From JACDAN01 sp050698015 (GTDB taxonomy: Bacteria > Actinomycetota > Thermoleophilia > Gaiellales > Gaiellaceae): DNA of 33,798 nt. A program made the translations under genes and the position numbers. Below the pieces are notes generated by a model. That model was not told the origin of the DNA and did no database searches. It saw only the letters and a program-made list of their open reading frames with translations. Below are positions 6,791-14,680 of this stretch, one piece after another (position 1 is the stretch's first letter; each line of letters opens with the position of its first letter). The stretch covers positions 1 through 33,798 of the forward strand of contig JBOHAU010000068.1 in assembly GCA_050698015.1 (NCBI GenBank). Reading direction: 5' to 3'.

Positions 6791-8317
6791 TTAAATCCAG
6801 TCGAACTCCTGCTGCAGAATCGGGATCGCGAAGTAGAGCGCGAACGCGAACGCCGCAGCGAACATCAGCGGGTGGACGCGAGCCCACTGGCCCTGACAGA
6901 TCCGGATCCAGACGTACGCGATGAAGCCTGCGGCGATCCCGTCCGTGATCGAGAACGTGAACGGCATGAACATGATCGCGATCGCGGCGGAAAGGCCGAG
7001 CGCGATGTCGTGGAAGTCGATGCCGGCCAGCCGACGCTCACGCGTCGTCGGCTTCGGAGCCACCGGAAGCTCGCCTTCGCCCGGGTCGTGACGGAGCGGA
7101 TCTCCCGAGGCGGCCTCGGCATCCTCCTCGAGCTCGGTCAGCACGGAGATCATCAGCCAGCCGACGATGATCAGCGCCGGCGCAGTCGCCTGGGGCGGGA
7201 CCATGCCGATCAGCGGCGCGATGAACATGAACGGAAAGAAGAGGACGCCCGTGACCACGCTCACCCAACCCGTCCGGCCGCCCACGCCGACGCCCGAGGC
7301 TGACTCGATGTAGGTCGTGGCGGAGGAAGCGGACGCGAAGCCGCCCGCTGCGGCCGCAGCCGAGTCGACGAGCAGCGGCTTGCCGATCTCGGGCATCTCG
7401 CCTCGCTCGTCGAGATAGCCGGCCTGACGCCCCACGCCGACGAGCGTGCCCATCGTGTCGAAGAAGTCCGCGAGGAACAGCGTGAAGACAAGTGCGAGCG
7501 CGGCGACGATCGGCAGCGTCGAGAACCCGTCGAAGCTGATTTCGCCGACGAGGCTGAAGTCAGGGCTCTGGAAGATGTCGTCCGGCCAACGCGCGTAGCC
7601 CAGACTTTCCGGGTAGACGTCGGCCGCGTAGTTGACGATCGTGGCGAACGCTGTCGTCAAGATGATCCCGACGAGGAGGTCGCCGGGAAGGCCGATTGCA
7701 CGGAGGCCGATCGTGATCAGCAGCCCCACGATCGTGATCGCCGTCGTCCAGTTCGTGAACGGCGTCAGGTCGACCGGCGTCGGCGACTCGCGGCCCTGGA
7801 CGAGCCCCGAGTTGTAGAGACCGATGAAGGCGATGAAGAGGCCGATGCCGATCGCGATCGCCTTCTTCAGCTCGAGCGGGATCGCCCGCATGATCGCCTC
7901 CCGCAGGCCCAGGACTACGAGGATCAGGATCGCCAGGCCCTCGACGACGACGAAGCCCATCGCCTCCGGGAAGCTGAGGCCGTTGTCGGCGACCAGGCTG
8001 AAGGCGACGACCGCGTTCAGCCCGAGACCGGGCGCGATCGCGTAGGCCATGTTGGTGTAGAGCCCCATGATGATCGTCATCACGCCGGCGACGAGGCACG
8101 TGGACGTGAGGACTGCGTCGAAGGGGAGGCCCTGCCCCTCGAGGCCCGGGACCCCCGCGAAGCCCAGGATCGCGGGGTTCACGAAGATGATGTAGGACAT
8201 GACGATGAACGTCGTCATGCCCGCGACGGTGTCGCGTCCAGGCGTCGTGCGATTTTCCCGGAAGCGGAAGCGGCGGCCGAACGCCGAGCGTTCGAACGAC
8301 GCGGCGAGCTCGCTCAT
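6791..8317 (-). CDS. NCS2-family purine permease (AzgA/PbuG-like)
   Basis: A 508-residue membrane transporter of the AzgA/PbuG branch of the NCS2 nucleobase family, which imports adenine, guanine, hypoxanthine or xanthine with protons. The N-terminal pattern G-R-D-T-V-A-G-M-T-T-F-I-V-M-S-Y-I and the conserved S-S-A-T-T-Y-I-E-S-A-S-G-V-G-V-G-G-R-T-G block identify the family; about 12-14 hydrophobic segments are visible. Unusually, a hydrophilic segment of about 45 residues rich in E, D, P and R (around residues 399-445) lies between two late helices. AAGGAG stands 7 bases before the ATG and supports this start; TAGGAT on the minus strand near 8355 could be its -10. It is the uptake system for the purine genes that follow. 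Confidence 0.9.
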   Translation of the reverse strand: MSELAASFERSAFGRRFRFRENRTTPGRDTVAGMTTFIVMSYIIFVNPAILGFAGVPGLEGQGLPFDAVLTSTCLVAGVMTIIMGLYTNMAYAIAPGLGLNAVVAFSLVADNGLSFPEAMGFVVVEGLAILILVVLGLREAIMRAIPLELKKAIAIGIGLFIAFIGLYNSGLVQGRESPTPVDLTPFTNWTTAITIVGLLITIGLRAIGLPGDLLVGIILTTAFATIVNYAADVYPESLGYARWPDDIFQSPDFSLVGEISFDGFSTLPIVAALALVFTLFLADFFDTMGTLVGVGRQAGYLDERGEMPEIGKPLLVDSAAAAAGGFASASSATTYIESASGVGVGGRTGWVSVVTGVLFFPFMFIAPLIGMVPPQATAPALIIVGWLMISVLTELEEDAEAASGDPLRHDPGEGELPVAPKPTTRERRLAGIDFHDIALGLSAAIAIMFMPFTFSITDGIAAGFIAYVWIRICQGQWARVHPLMFAAAFAFALYFAIPILQQEFDWI

Positions 8318-8347
8318 GCAGCTGCTCCTTTCTGCAGGAACGTGACG

Positions 8348-9385
8348 ATGGCGATCCTAGAACGGCGCCTGGACGATGTTTTCCACATCGGGAACGGCGT
8401 CGGCGCGAATCGGGTCGGCGGGACGCCCGAGGAGGACGAGGCGTGCGAGCTCGCGGTCTCCTGGATGGAGGAGGCGGGCCTCGAGGTGGAGGTGGACGAA
8501 CGGGGGAACGTGGTCGGGCGGCTGCGGGGATCACACCCCGAGCTTCCCGAGGTCTGGACCGGCTCGCATCTCGACTCGGTGCCCGAAGGTGGGCGGTATG
8601 ACGGGGCGCTGGGCGTGGTCGCCGGGCTCGAGGCGTTGAGGGCGATCGGCCGGGCCGAGCGGACGCTGGGCGTTGCGGTGTTCCGGGACGAGGAGACGGG
8701 CTGTCACGGCAGCCGCTGGCGGGCGCGGAACGGCTCCCTCCCGGGCTTCTACGTCGAGCTCCACGTCGAACAAGGGCCGCGGCTCGCGGACGCGGGTGCG
8801 CCGCTGGGCGTCGTGTCCTCGATCGCCGGGATCGTCCGCTGCTCGAAGACGTTCGCGGGCCGGGCCGACCACGCGGGGACGACGCCGATGGACCTCCGCC
8901 GCGACGCGCTGACGGCGGCGGCGCAGTACGTGCTCGAGGTGCGCGACCATGCGGCCGGGATCGAGGGAGCGGTGGCGACTGTCGGTCAGCTCGAGCTTCG
9001 GCCGGGGGCGGCCAACGTCGTCCCGGAGTCGGTGCAGCTCACGGTCGACGCGCGAGCGCCGGATCAGGAGCGGCTCGACCAGCTGGTGTCGGCGCTCGGC
9101 CTCGAACAAGCCCAGTACCGCATCCGGCCGGTCGAGATGTCGGAGCTCGTGCGTCGTGTCCTCCGGGAGGAGGTCGAGGCGCGCGGCCAACCCATGGTTG
9201 AGCTCCCGTCAGGCGCGGGCCACGACGCAGCGCCTCTCGGAGAAACGGGCGTCGAGGCGGGGATGCTCTTCGTCCGCAGCTTGAACGGCGGCGCCAGTCA
9301 CTCGCCGCAGGAGCACTCGAGCGACGAGGACATCGAGCTCGCCGTCGAGGTGCTAACGGCCACACTGCGGCGCCTCGCGGACTAG
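8348..9385 (+). CDS. M20-family amidohydrolase (allantoate amidohydrolase / N-carbamoylase-like)
   Basis: A 345-residue zinc hydrolase of the M20 hydantoinase/carbamoylase subfamily, which hydrolyses N-carbamoyl or ureido groups of allantoate, ureidoglycolate or carbamoyl amino acids. Metal-site motifs are seen: G-S-H-L-D-S-V, G-R-Y-D-G-A-L-G-V, D-E-E-T, E-L-H-V-E-Q-G-P and G-A-G-H-D-A, with the C-terminal N-G-G-A-S-H-S-P-Q-E. It is shorter than the usual 400-420 residues, mainly because the stretch between D-E-E-T and E-L-H-V-E-Q-G is compact. AGGAA at 8336-8340 is 7 bases before this ATG; a GTG at 8342 is too close to it. Position between a purine permease and the urate operon favours allantoate as substrate. 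No allantoinase is in the window. Confidence 0.82.
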   Translation: MAILERRLDDVFHIGNGVGANRVGGTPEEDEACELAVSWMEEAGLEVEVDERGNVVGRLRGSHPELPEVWTGSHLDSVPEGGRYDGALGVVAGLEALRAIGRAERTLGVAVFRDEETGCHGSRWRARNGSLPGFYVELHVEQGPRLADAGAPLGVVSSIAGIVRCSKTFAGRADHAGTTPMDLRRDALTAAAQYVLEVRDHAAGIEGAVATVGQLELRPGAANVVPESVQLTVDARAPDQERLDQLVSALGLEQAQYRIRPVEMSELVRRVLREEVEARGQPMVELPSGAGHDAAPLGETGVEAGMLFVRSLNGGASHSPQEHSSDEDIELAVEVLTATLRRLAD

Positions 9386-9789
9386 CTCTCGCCGAACGAG
9401 ATTGGCTGGGCGCCCTCCCAGAGCGTCATGCGGCCCAGTTCCTTCAGGTTCTCCTGGCCCTCGACCAGCGTCGCGAAGTGGTTCGCCCAGAGCTCCCCCG
9501 CCTTGCTCTTGAAGTGGCAGTAGCCGTAGGGGAAGAGCAGCTCGGTCTCGCTCTCGCCGCCCGGATACAGGGCCAGCTCTCCCGGGTGCGGATACGAGGT
9601 CGCGTTCTCGGGCCCGACGCCGAGGTCCCGGTCGCCCCACGGGATCCAGTTCGACTCGCCGCTCCAGCGGCAGTGGATGATCCGGTCCTCCAACGGCAGG
9701 ATCGCGCGAAAGGCCGCCACCGTGTTCGGCGCCAGCTCCTGCTCGAAGCGGGCGACGAAGGTGAACGGACCGGCCTGGATCTCGAGCAC
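9382..9789 (-). CDS. DUF3830 cyclophilin-like-fold protein
   Basis: A 135-residue protein resembling the DUF3830 family, which has a cyclophilin-like beta-barrel fold but no established activity. Family-like segments are L-P-L-E-D-R-I-I-H-C-R-W-S-G-E, P-G-E-L-A-L-Y-P-G-G and the L-F-P-Y-G block. It is the last gene of the six-gene purine operon, starting 9 bases after the urate hydroxylase stop, so co-expression is nearly certain. Its stop shares CTAG with the stop of the convergent M20 amidohydrolase. From context it may act on an unstable ring product (5-hydroxyisourate, OHCU or allantoin) or serve an assembly role; this is inference only. Confidence 0.75.
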   Translation of the reverse strand: MLEIQAGPFTFVARFEQELAPNTVAAFRAILPLEDRIIHCRWSGESNWIPWGDRDLGVGPENATSYPHPGELALYPGGESETELLFPYGYCHFKSKAGELWANHFATLVEGQENLKELGRMTLWEGAQPISFGES

Positions 9790-9798
9790 GCCCGGAAC

Positions 9799-10983
9799 CT
9801 ACTCCACGGAGTCGAGCCACGTGCCCAGCGTCTCGCGCTCCTCGTCCGTCATCCCGGTGACGTTCCCGAGCGGCATCGCCTTCGTCCGGACCGCCTGCTC
9901 CTCGACGGCGTTCGCCTGGTCGACGATCTGCTCGCGCGTCTCGAGCACGATGCCTCCGGGGGGCGCGTCGAAGCCCTCCCGAGTCGGATTCTGCGAGTGG
10001 CAGGGAACGCAGCGTTGCTGGACGATCGCCGCCGCCTTCGCCTCGTCGACCCGCCCGCCGGGCGCACCGCCGCCCTCGTCCGGTCGGATCGCGATCGCCA
10101 GCACCACGGCAGCCGCTACGGCCGTCACGGGGATGAACCACTCGGTTCGCCCCGCATGCCGGAGGTTGAAGAAGTGCCGGATCCATGCCCCGATCAGAAC
10201 GAGCGCCACCAGGACGGCCCAGGCGTGCTCGTGCTCGTAGGTGAAGGCGAAGTGGTTCGAGATCATCGTGAAGACGACCGGCAGCGTCAGGTAGTTGTTG
10301 TGCACCGAGCGTCGTTTCGCCTCGAGCCCCGGAGCCGGGTCCGGTTCGCGCCCCGCCTCCTTCGCCCTGATCAGCTCCCAGTGGGCGGGGATGATGTTGA
10401 AGAGGACGTTGGCGGCCATGATCGTCCCGAGCATCGCGCCGACCTGCAGGTAGGCCGCGCGTCCCGAGAACACCTCCCCCGCTCCGTAGGCCGAGCCCAC
10501 GACGATCGCGAGCAGCAGCAGGCCGACGATCACGTCGCTCTCGAACACCATGCAGGCGAGGTCGTAGACGACCCAGGCTGCGGCCAAGCCGATCAGGCTC
10601 ACCCCGATCGCAGCCGCCACCGGGATGTCCGCGACGGACTTGTCGATCAGGTACGTCTCGGCGTTCCAGTAGTAGAGGACGACGAGCAGGCCGAAGCCGG
10701 AGAGCCAGGTCGTGTAGGCCTCCCACTTGAACCAATGGAGCGGCTCGGGCAGCTCCGCGGGCGCGACCCGGTACTTCGAGATCCGGTAGAAGCCGCCGCC
10801 GTGGATCTCCCACGACTCGCCGGCGACCCCTTCCTCCTCGACCCGCGGCCGCCCGAGATGGTTGTCGAGAGCCACGAAGTAGAACGAGGTCCCGATCCAG
10901 ACGATCCCGGCGACAACATGCAGCCAACGGAGGCCGAGCTCGAGCCAGTCCTCCCAGTAGGGGTCGATCAGCGCGAGCGCCAA
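9799..10983 (-). CDS. puuD: Membrane-bound urate hydroxylase PuuD with cytochrome c domain
   Basis: A 394-residue protein with about eight hydrophobic helices followed by a C-terminal c-type cytochrome domain. The PuuD family oxidises urate to 5-hydroxyisourate and passes electrons to the respiratory chain instead of making hydrogen peroxide like soluble uricase. The N-terminal L-R-W-L-H-V-V-A-G-I-V-W-I-G-T-S-F-Y-F matches the family, the heme c site C-V-P-C-H lies at about residues 325-329, and M-P-L-G-N near residue 368 offers the axial methionine. The start is TTG at 10983, overlapping uraD by 16 bases, with AGGA just upstream. Neighbours UraD and UraH process its product, which confirms the assignment. 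Confidence 0.92.
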   Translation of the reverse strand: MALALIDPYWEDWLELGLRWLHVVAGIVWIGTSFYFVALDNHLGRPRVEEEGVAGESWEIHGGGFYRISKYRVAPAELPEPLHWFKWEAYTTWLSGFGLLVVLYYWNAETYLIDKSVADIPVAAAIGVSLIGLAAAWVVYDLACMVFESDVIVGLLLLAIVVGSAYGAGEVFSGRAAYLQVGAMLGTIMAANVLFNIIPAHWELIRAKEAGREPDPAPGLEAKRRSVHNNYLTLPVVFTMISNHFAFTYEHEHAWAVLVALVLIGAWIRHFFNLRHAGRTEWFIPVTAVAAAVVLAIAIRPDEGGGAPGGRVDEAKAAAIVQQRCVPCHSQNPTREGFDAPPGGIVLETREQIVDQANAVEEQAVRTKAMPLGNVTGMTDEERETLGTWLDSVE

Positions 10984-11384
10984 CGGTCCTGCGCGATCGC
11001 GACGAGCTCCTTGATGCCGGTGTCGAGCTCCTCTTCCCGTGTGTTCGCGATCCGCTCGCGGAGGACCTCGAGCACCTCGTGGCGAGGCCGTCCCGCCACG
11101 AAGACGACGAAGCGAAAACCGAACTTCTCCTCGTAGACCTGGTTGAGGTAGACGAGCTCGGTCAGCACCGCCGGATCGCCGCCGTGTTGCTCCGGCGACG
11201 GCTCGCCGATCCGTGGGTGGCCGCCGAGCGCCGCGATCTTGTCTTCCTCGGCGAGGCCGGTCGCGACCTCCTCAGCCCGCCCCAGCGGGTCGTCGAGCTC
11301 GGCCAGCACCGAGACGAGCATGCTCGGCCCGCTGAAGAGCTCCTCGAGCTCTGCGCGGCTCAGCTGCCCCGGTAGCTCACGCAT
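10968..11384 (-). CDS. uraD: OHCU decarboxylase (UraD)
   Basis: A 138-residue 2-oxo-4-hydroxy-4-carboxy-5-ureidoimidazoline decarboxylase, giving S-allantoin in the last step of urate breakdown. The catalytic motif H-P-R-I-G is at residues 56-60, followed by the conserved L-N-Q-V-Y-E-E-K-F-G-F-R-F-V-V-F-V-A-G-R block. It is shorter than the usual 160-175 residues, mostly at the N-terminus. The ATG at 11384 lies inside the end of uraH (25-base overlap), and the gene overlaps puuD by 16 bases, so translation of the three is probably coupled. Confidence 0.93.
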   Translation of the reverse strand: MRELPGQLSRAELEELFSGPSMLVSVLAELDDPLGRAEEVATGLAEEDKIAALGGHPRIGEPSPEQHGGDPAVLTELVYLNQVYEEKFGFRFVVFVAGRPRHEVLEVLRERIANTREEELDTGIKELVAIAQDRWRSR

Positions 11385-11653
11385 CCGAAGGGGGAAACGA
11401 GTAGGGGGACGTGGTAGTGGCCGTCGTCGAGCGACACCTCGAGCTCGACGCGCCGGAAGAACGGCGAGGGCGGGTGGAAGACGAGGCGGTACTCCCCGGC
11501 GTCGAGCTCCGTCCCGAGCTCGGGGATGCGGCCGTCGTCGTCCGTCTCCCCGGAGCCGACGAGGTCGCCCCCGCGGAGGAGCTCGACCCGCACCCCGCGC
11601 GCCGGCTCGCCACGGCCGGTGTCGAGCACGTGTGTGGAGAGCGAGACGCTCAC
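11360..11653 (-). CDS. uraH: 5-hydroxyisourate hydrolase (transthyretin-like, UraH)
   Basis: A 97-residue transthyretin-related protein that hydrolyses 5-hydroxyisourate to OHCU. The N-terminal S-L-S-T-H-V-L-D-T-G-R-G motif carries the first catalytic histidine, H-Y-H-V-P-L-L-V-S-P-F-G follows, and the C-terminus is S-Y-R-G-S, the hallmark tetrapeptide of the family. The start is GTG at 11653, in a 4-base GTGA overlap with the upstream deaminase gene. The reading frame extends much further upstream, but that part is antisense-frame noise within the deaminase gene. Confidence 0.93.
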   Translation of the reverse strand: MSVSLSTHVLDTGRGEPARGVRVELLRGGDLVGSGETDDDGRIPELGTELDAGEYRLVFHPPSPFFRRVELEVSLDDGHYHVPLLVSPFGCVSYRGS

Positions 11654-12960
11654 GCCGCGAATCTTCTCGCCTGGGCGCGATGTTCGCGCGCGATCTCGTC
11701 CTCGTCGGCCCGCACGAGGTGGCCCTCCCTTACGACCTCCTCGCCCCCGACGTACAGCCGGTCGACTCTGTGCGGGGCGGAGAGGACGAGCCCCGCGACG
11801 GCGTCGGCGGCGCCGCCGAGCTCGAGGCCGTCCGTCCGCCAGACGGCGATGTCGGCGCAGCGTCCCGGTTCCAGCGAGCCGATGTCGGTGCGTCTCAAGA
11901 CTTCCGCGCCGCCCCGAGTCGCGAGCCGAAGCGAGTCGCGGACGGTCATCGCCTCGGGCCCGCCGCGGCCGCGCGCGACGAGGAGGGCCTGCTTGACCTC
12001 GAAGAAGAGGTCGCTGCGCTCGTTCGACGCGGAGCCGTCGACTCCGAGCCCGACCCGCGCGCCGGCGTCCACGAGCGCGCGCACCGGTGCGACTCCAGCC
12101 CCCAGCCTGAGGTTCGAGGTCGGGCAGTGCGCCACGCCGGTGTCGGTGTCGGCAAACCTCTGCACCTCCTGCTCCGAGAGGTGCACGCAGTGGGCGCACC
12201 AGACGTCCTCGGCGAGCCAACCCAGCTCGTCGAGGTATTCGACCGGGCCACACCCGTACAGCTTGCGGCAATACGCCTCCTCCTCGACCGTCTCCGCGAG
12301 GTGCGTGTGGAGCGGAACCCCCAGGCGGCGAGCAAGCTCCGCCGACTCTCGCATCAGCTCTTTCGTGACCGAGAAGGGAGAGCACGGCGCCACGGCCACG
12401 TCGACGCCGTCTCGCGCCAGCTTCTCCGTCTGCTCGAGGATCGTGTCGATGTCCTCGACCAGCGTGTCCGGAGGAAGTCCCCCGTCGGAGGCGCCGAGAT
12501 CCATCGAGCCGCGCCCGAACACGAGCTTGACGCCGACGTCGTCGGCCGCGCGAATCAGCGCTTCGCCGAGCCCGGTCTGGTCCGGGGGGAAGACGTAGTG
12601 ATGGTCGAAAACCGTCGAGCAGCCGGACAGAGCGAGCTCCGCGAGGCCGGTGCGGGCGGCGGCGAACTCCGATTCGGCGTCGATGCCCGCCCAGACCGGA
12701 TAGAGCGTCTTCAGCCAGGTGAAGAGATCGGCTTCCTGCGCGCGCGCCCGGGTCAGCGTCTGGAACAGGTGGTGATGGGTGTTGACGAGGCCGGGCGTCA
12801 CGACCGCGCCGCCCAGATCCACGCGCTCGTCCGCCTCCGGCGGAGTCCCGGAACCGACGGCATCGACCAGGCCGTCGGCGATCAGCGCCCAGCCGTCCTC
12901 GTGCTCGGTCCCGGCGTCGTCCATAACGACGACTAGCGCGTTGTGGAGGAGCGTCTTCAC
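11650..12960 (-). CDS. 8-oxoguanine / guanine-type deaminase (amidohydrolase)
   Basis: A 436-residue amidohydrolase of the AtzB/TrzA group, closest in motif pattern to 8-oxoguanine deaminases. Seen: N-T-H-H-H-L-F-Q-T-L-T-R-A near residue 60 (metal ligands), H-T-H-L-A-E, W-C-A-H-C-V-H-L and G-V-D-G-S-A-S-N-E, the last holding the metal-binding aspartate. It would convert 8-oxoguanine to urate, or guanine to xanthine, both of which feed this operon. The start is GTG at 12960 with a GTGA overlap to the adenine deaminase stop; its own stop overlaps uraH by 4 bases. Hydroxyatrazine or isoxanthopterin deaminase activity is less likely in this context. Confidence 0.88.
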   Translation of the reverse strand: MKTLLHNALVVVMDDAGTEHEDGWALIADGLVDAVGSGTPPEADERVDLGGAVVTPGLVNTHHHLFQTLTRARAQEADLFTWLKTLYPVWAGIDAESEFAAARTGLAELALSGCSTVFDHHYVFPPDQTGLGEALIRAADDVGVKLVFGRGSMDLGASDGGLPPDTLVEDIDTILEQTEKLARDGVDVAVAPCSPFSVTKELMRESAELARRLGVPLHTHLAETVEEEAYCRKLYGCGPVEYLDELGWLAEDVWCAHCVHLSEQEVQRFADTDTGVAHCPTSNLRLGAGVAPVRALVDAGARVGLGVDGSASNERSDLFFEVKQALLVARGRGGPEAMTVRDSLRLATRGGAEVLRRTDIGSLEPGRCADIAVWRTDGLELGGAADAVAGLVLSAPHRVDRLYVGGEEVVREGHLVRADEDEIAREHRAQARRFAA

Positions 12961-14651
12961 GCCTGCAAGGGGACGAGCTCGAACCGGTCGACGTCGACGA
13001 GGCCGCGGTCGGTGATCTTCAGGCTCGGAATCACGGAGAGGGCGAGAAACGCCATCGACTGGAACGGCGAGGCGAGCTCACACCCAAGCTCCCGCGCTGC
13101 CTCGACGCACCGATTACTGGCCTCGATCACCTCTTCGAGACTCGCATCCGAGAGCAGGCCGGCGATGGGGAGCTTGAGCTCGGCGCGCACGATCCCGCCG
13201 TCGACCACAACAACTCCTCCCCCGGTGTCGGCCAGCCGGCGGACGGCCCGCAGCATGTCGTCGTCCTTGACCCCGACGACGACGAGGTTGTGCGCGTCGT
13301 GGGCCACCGTCGAAGCGATCGCGCCGCTGCGCAGCCTGAAGCCGCGCACAAGGCCGAGCCCGACGCGGCCTGTGCCGAGATGCCGCTCGATGACGGCGAT
13401 CTTGAGCAGGTCACGGTCCGGGTCGGCGAGCACCTTCCCTCCCTCCACCCTCGGCGTCTCGACGAGCGACTCCGTGACGATCTGGTCGGGCACGAGGCCG
13501 ATCACGCGGGCCTGTCCGTCGCCCTCCCAGGGAATCGAGAACTCGTTCGTCGACAGTGCCCCGACCCGCACGGTGTTCCTCACCCAGTCGGGCACTTCCG
13601 GCTTCTCGATCTGGCCGACCTCGCGGCCCGCCTTCAACACGAGCTCCGGCACGAAGCTCTCGAGATCGGGGAGCACGAGGATGTCGGCTTGGTAGCTGGG
13701 CGCGAGAGCGCCGAGCTCGTGCAGGCCATGCCATGACGCCGGGTTCAGCGTCGCCATCATCACCGCGTCTTCGGGCGCAACGCCGGCCTTGACCGCCTCC
13801 CGCACCATCGAGTTGACGTGCCCTTCCTCGGCGACGTGCTCCGGCTCGCGATCGTCGGTGCAGAGCGCGAGCCGGTGCGGGCCGAACTCCTCCACGAGCG
13901 GCAGGAGGGCGTGGAGGTTGCGCGCGCCCGAGGCCTCCCGGATCAGCACCCACATCCCCACCCGCAGCCGCTCGCGAGCCTCTTCGATCGTGCTCATCTC
14001 GTGGTCGGACCGGATCCCCGCAGCGGCGTAGGCGTTCAGCGCCTTCCCGAGCAGCAGCGGAGCGTGGCCGTCGACGTGCGACGCGCCGGGCAGCGCGAGC
14101 TTCTCGAGCTCCGCCTCGCTGCCCGAGACGACGCCCGGGAAGTTCATCATCTCGGCCAGCCCGATCACCCGCCTGCGGCGAAGCAGGCCCTCGAGATCGC
14201 CCGGAAGCAGCGGGCGGCGCGGCGACTCGAACTGGGACGCAGGCACACAGGACGAGGCCATGAAGAACACGTCCAGCGGCAGGTCTTGGCAGAGGTCGGC
14301 GAGCCAGTGGACTCCGTCCGTCCCGAGGACGTTGGCGATCTCGTGGGGGTCGGCGACCACCGCCGTCGTGCCGAGGGGTAGGACAAGTCGCGCCAGCTCG
14401 TCCATGAGCAGCTTCACGGACTCGACGTGCATGTGTGCGTCGATGAAGCCTGGGACGAGGAACTTGCCGGTGGCGTCGAGGACGTCGTTTCCCTCGTAGT
14501 CGCCGAGGCCGGCGATGTAGCCGTCCACGATCGCGAGATCGCCCTCGAGCCACTCGCGCGTGAACACGGAGAGGACGCGCCCGCCGCGGATGACGAGGTC
14601 GGCGGGCTCGTCGCCTCTGGCGACGGCGAGACGGCGTGCAAGGTCGGGCAT
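12957..14651 (-). CDS. ade: Adenine deaminase (Ade family)
   Basis: A 564-residue binuclear-metal adenine deaminase, converting adenine to hypoxanthine plus ammonia. It has the N-terminal beta-sandwich segment with V-I-R-G-G-R-V-L-S-V, the metal motif G-F-I-D-A-H-M-H-V-E-S, V-A-D-P-H-E-I-A-N-V, the D-G-H-A-P block with S-D-H-E, and the C-terminal V-A-H-D-A-H-N-L-V-V-V-G domain typical of Ade. Length matches the family. It is the first gene of the six-gene leftward operon. A TACGTT hexamer ends 9 bases before the ATG. It is divergent from the xanthine dehydrogenase genes with 29 bases between starts; its product hypoxanthine is their substrate. Confidence 0.94.
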   Translation of the reverse strand: MPDLARRLAVARGDEPADLVIRGGRVLSVFTREWLEGDLAIVDGYIAGLGDYEGNDVLDATGKFLVPGFIDAHMHVESVKLLMDELARLVLPLGTTAVVADPHEIANVLGTDGVHWLADLCQDLPLDVFFMASSCVPASQFESPRRPLLPGDLEGLLRRRRVIGLAEMMNFPGVVSGSEAELEKLALPGASHVDGHAPLLLGKALNAYAAAGIRSDHEMSTIEEARERLRVGMWVLIREASGARNLHALLPLVEEFGPHRLALCTDDREPEHVAEEGHVNSMVREAVKAGVAPEDAVMMATLNPASWHGLHELGALAPSYQADILVLPDLESFVPELVLKAGREVGQIEKPEVPDWVRNTVRVGALSTNEFSIPWEGDGQARVIGLVPDQIVTESLVETPRVEGGKVLADPDRDLLKIAVIERHLGTGRVGLGLVRGFRLRSGAIASTVAHDAHNLVVVGVKDDDMLRAVRRLADTGGGVVVVDGGIVRAELKLPIAGLLSDASLEEVIEASNRCVEAARELGCELASPFQSMAFLALSVIPSLKITDRGLVDVDRFELVPLQA

Positions 14652-14660
14652 TGCAGGAAG

Positions 14661-14666
14661 AACGTA
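14661..14666 (-). promoter_or_regulatory. Putative -10 element (TACGTT) of the ade-urate operon
   Basis: Minus-strand TACGTT ends 9 bases before the ATG at 14651. It is one base away from the opposite-strand hexamer at 14668-14673, so the two operons share a 29-base promoter region. Confidence 0.45.
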
Positions 14667-14667
14667 C

Positions 14668-14673
14668 TAGCCT
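14668..14673 (+). promoter_or_regulatory. Putative -10 element (TAGCCT) of the xanthine dehydrogenase operon
   Basis: TAGCCT ends 7 bases before the GTG at 14681; no Shine-Dalgarno sequence is present. The spacing suits a leaderless transcript. Confidence 0.5.
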
Positions 14674-14680
14674 TGCGCCC

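Noticed and set aside
9478..11136. Long plus-strand frame opposite puuD and uraD
   Set aside because: It has no recognisable domain, and the minus strand encodes two well-conserved enzymes over the same bases.
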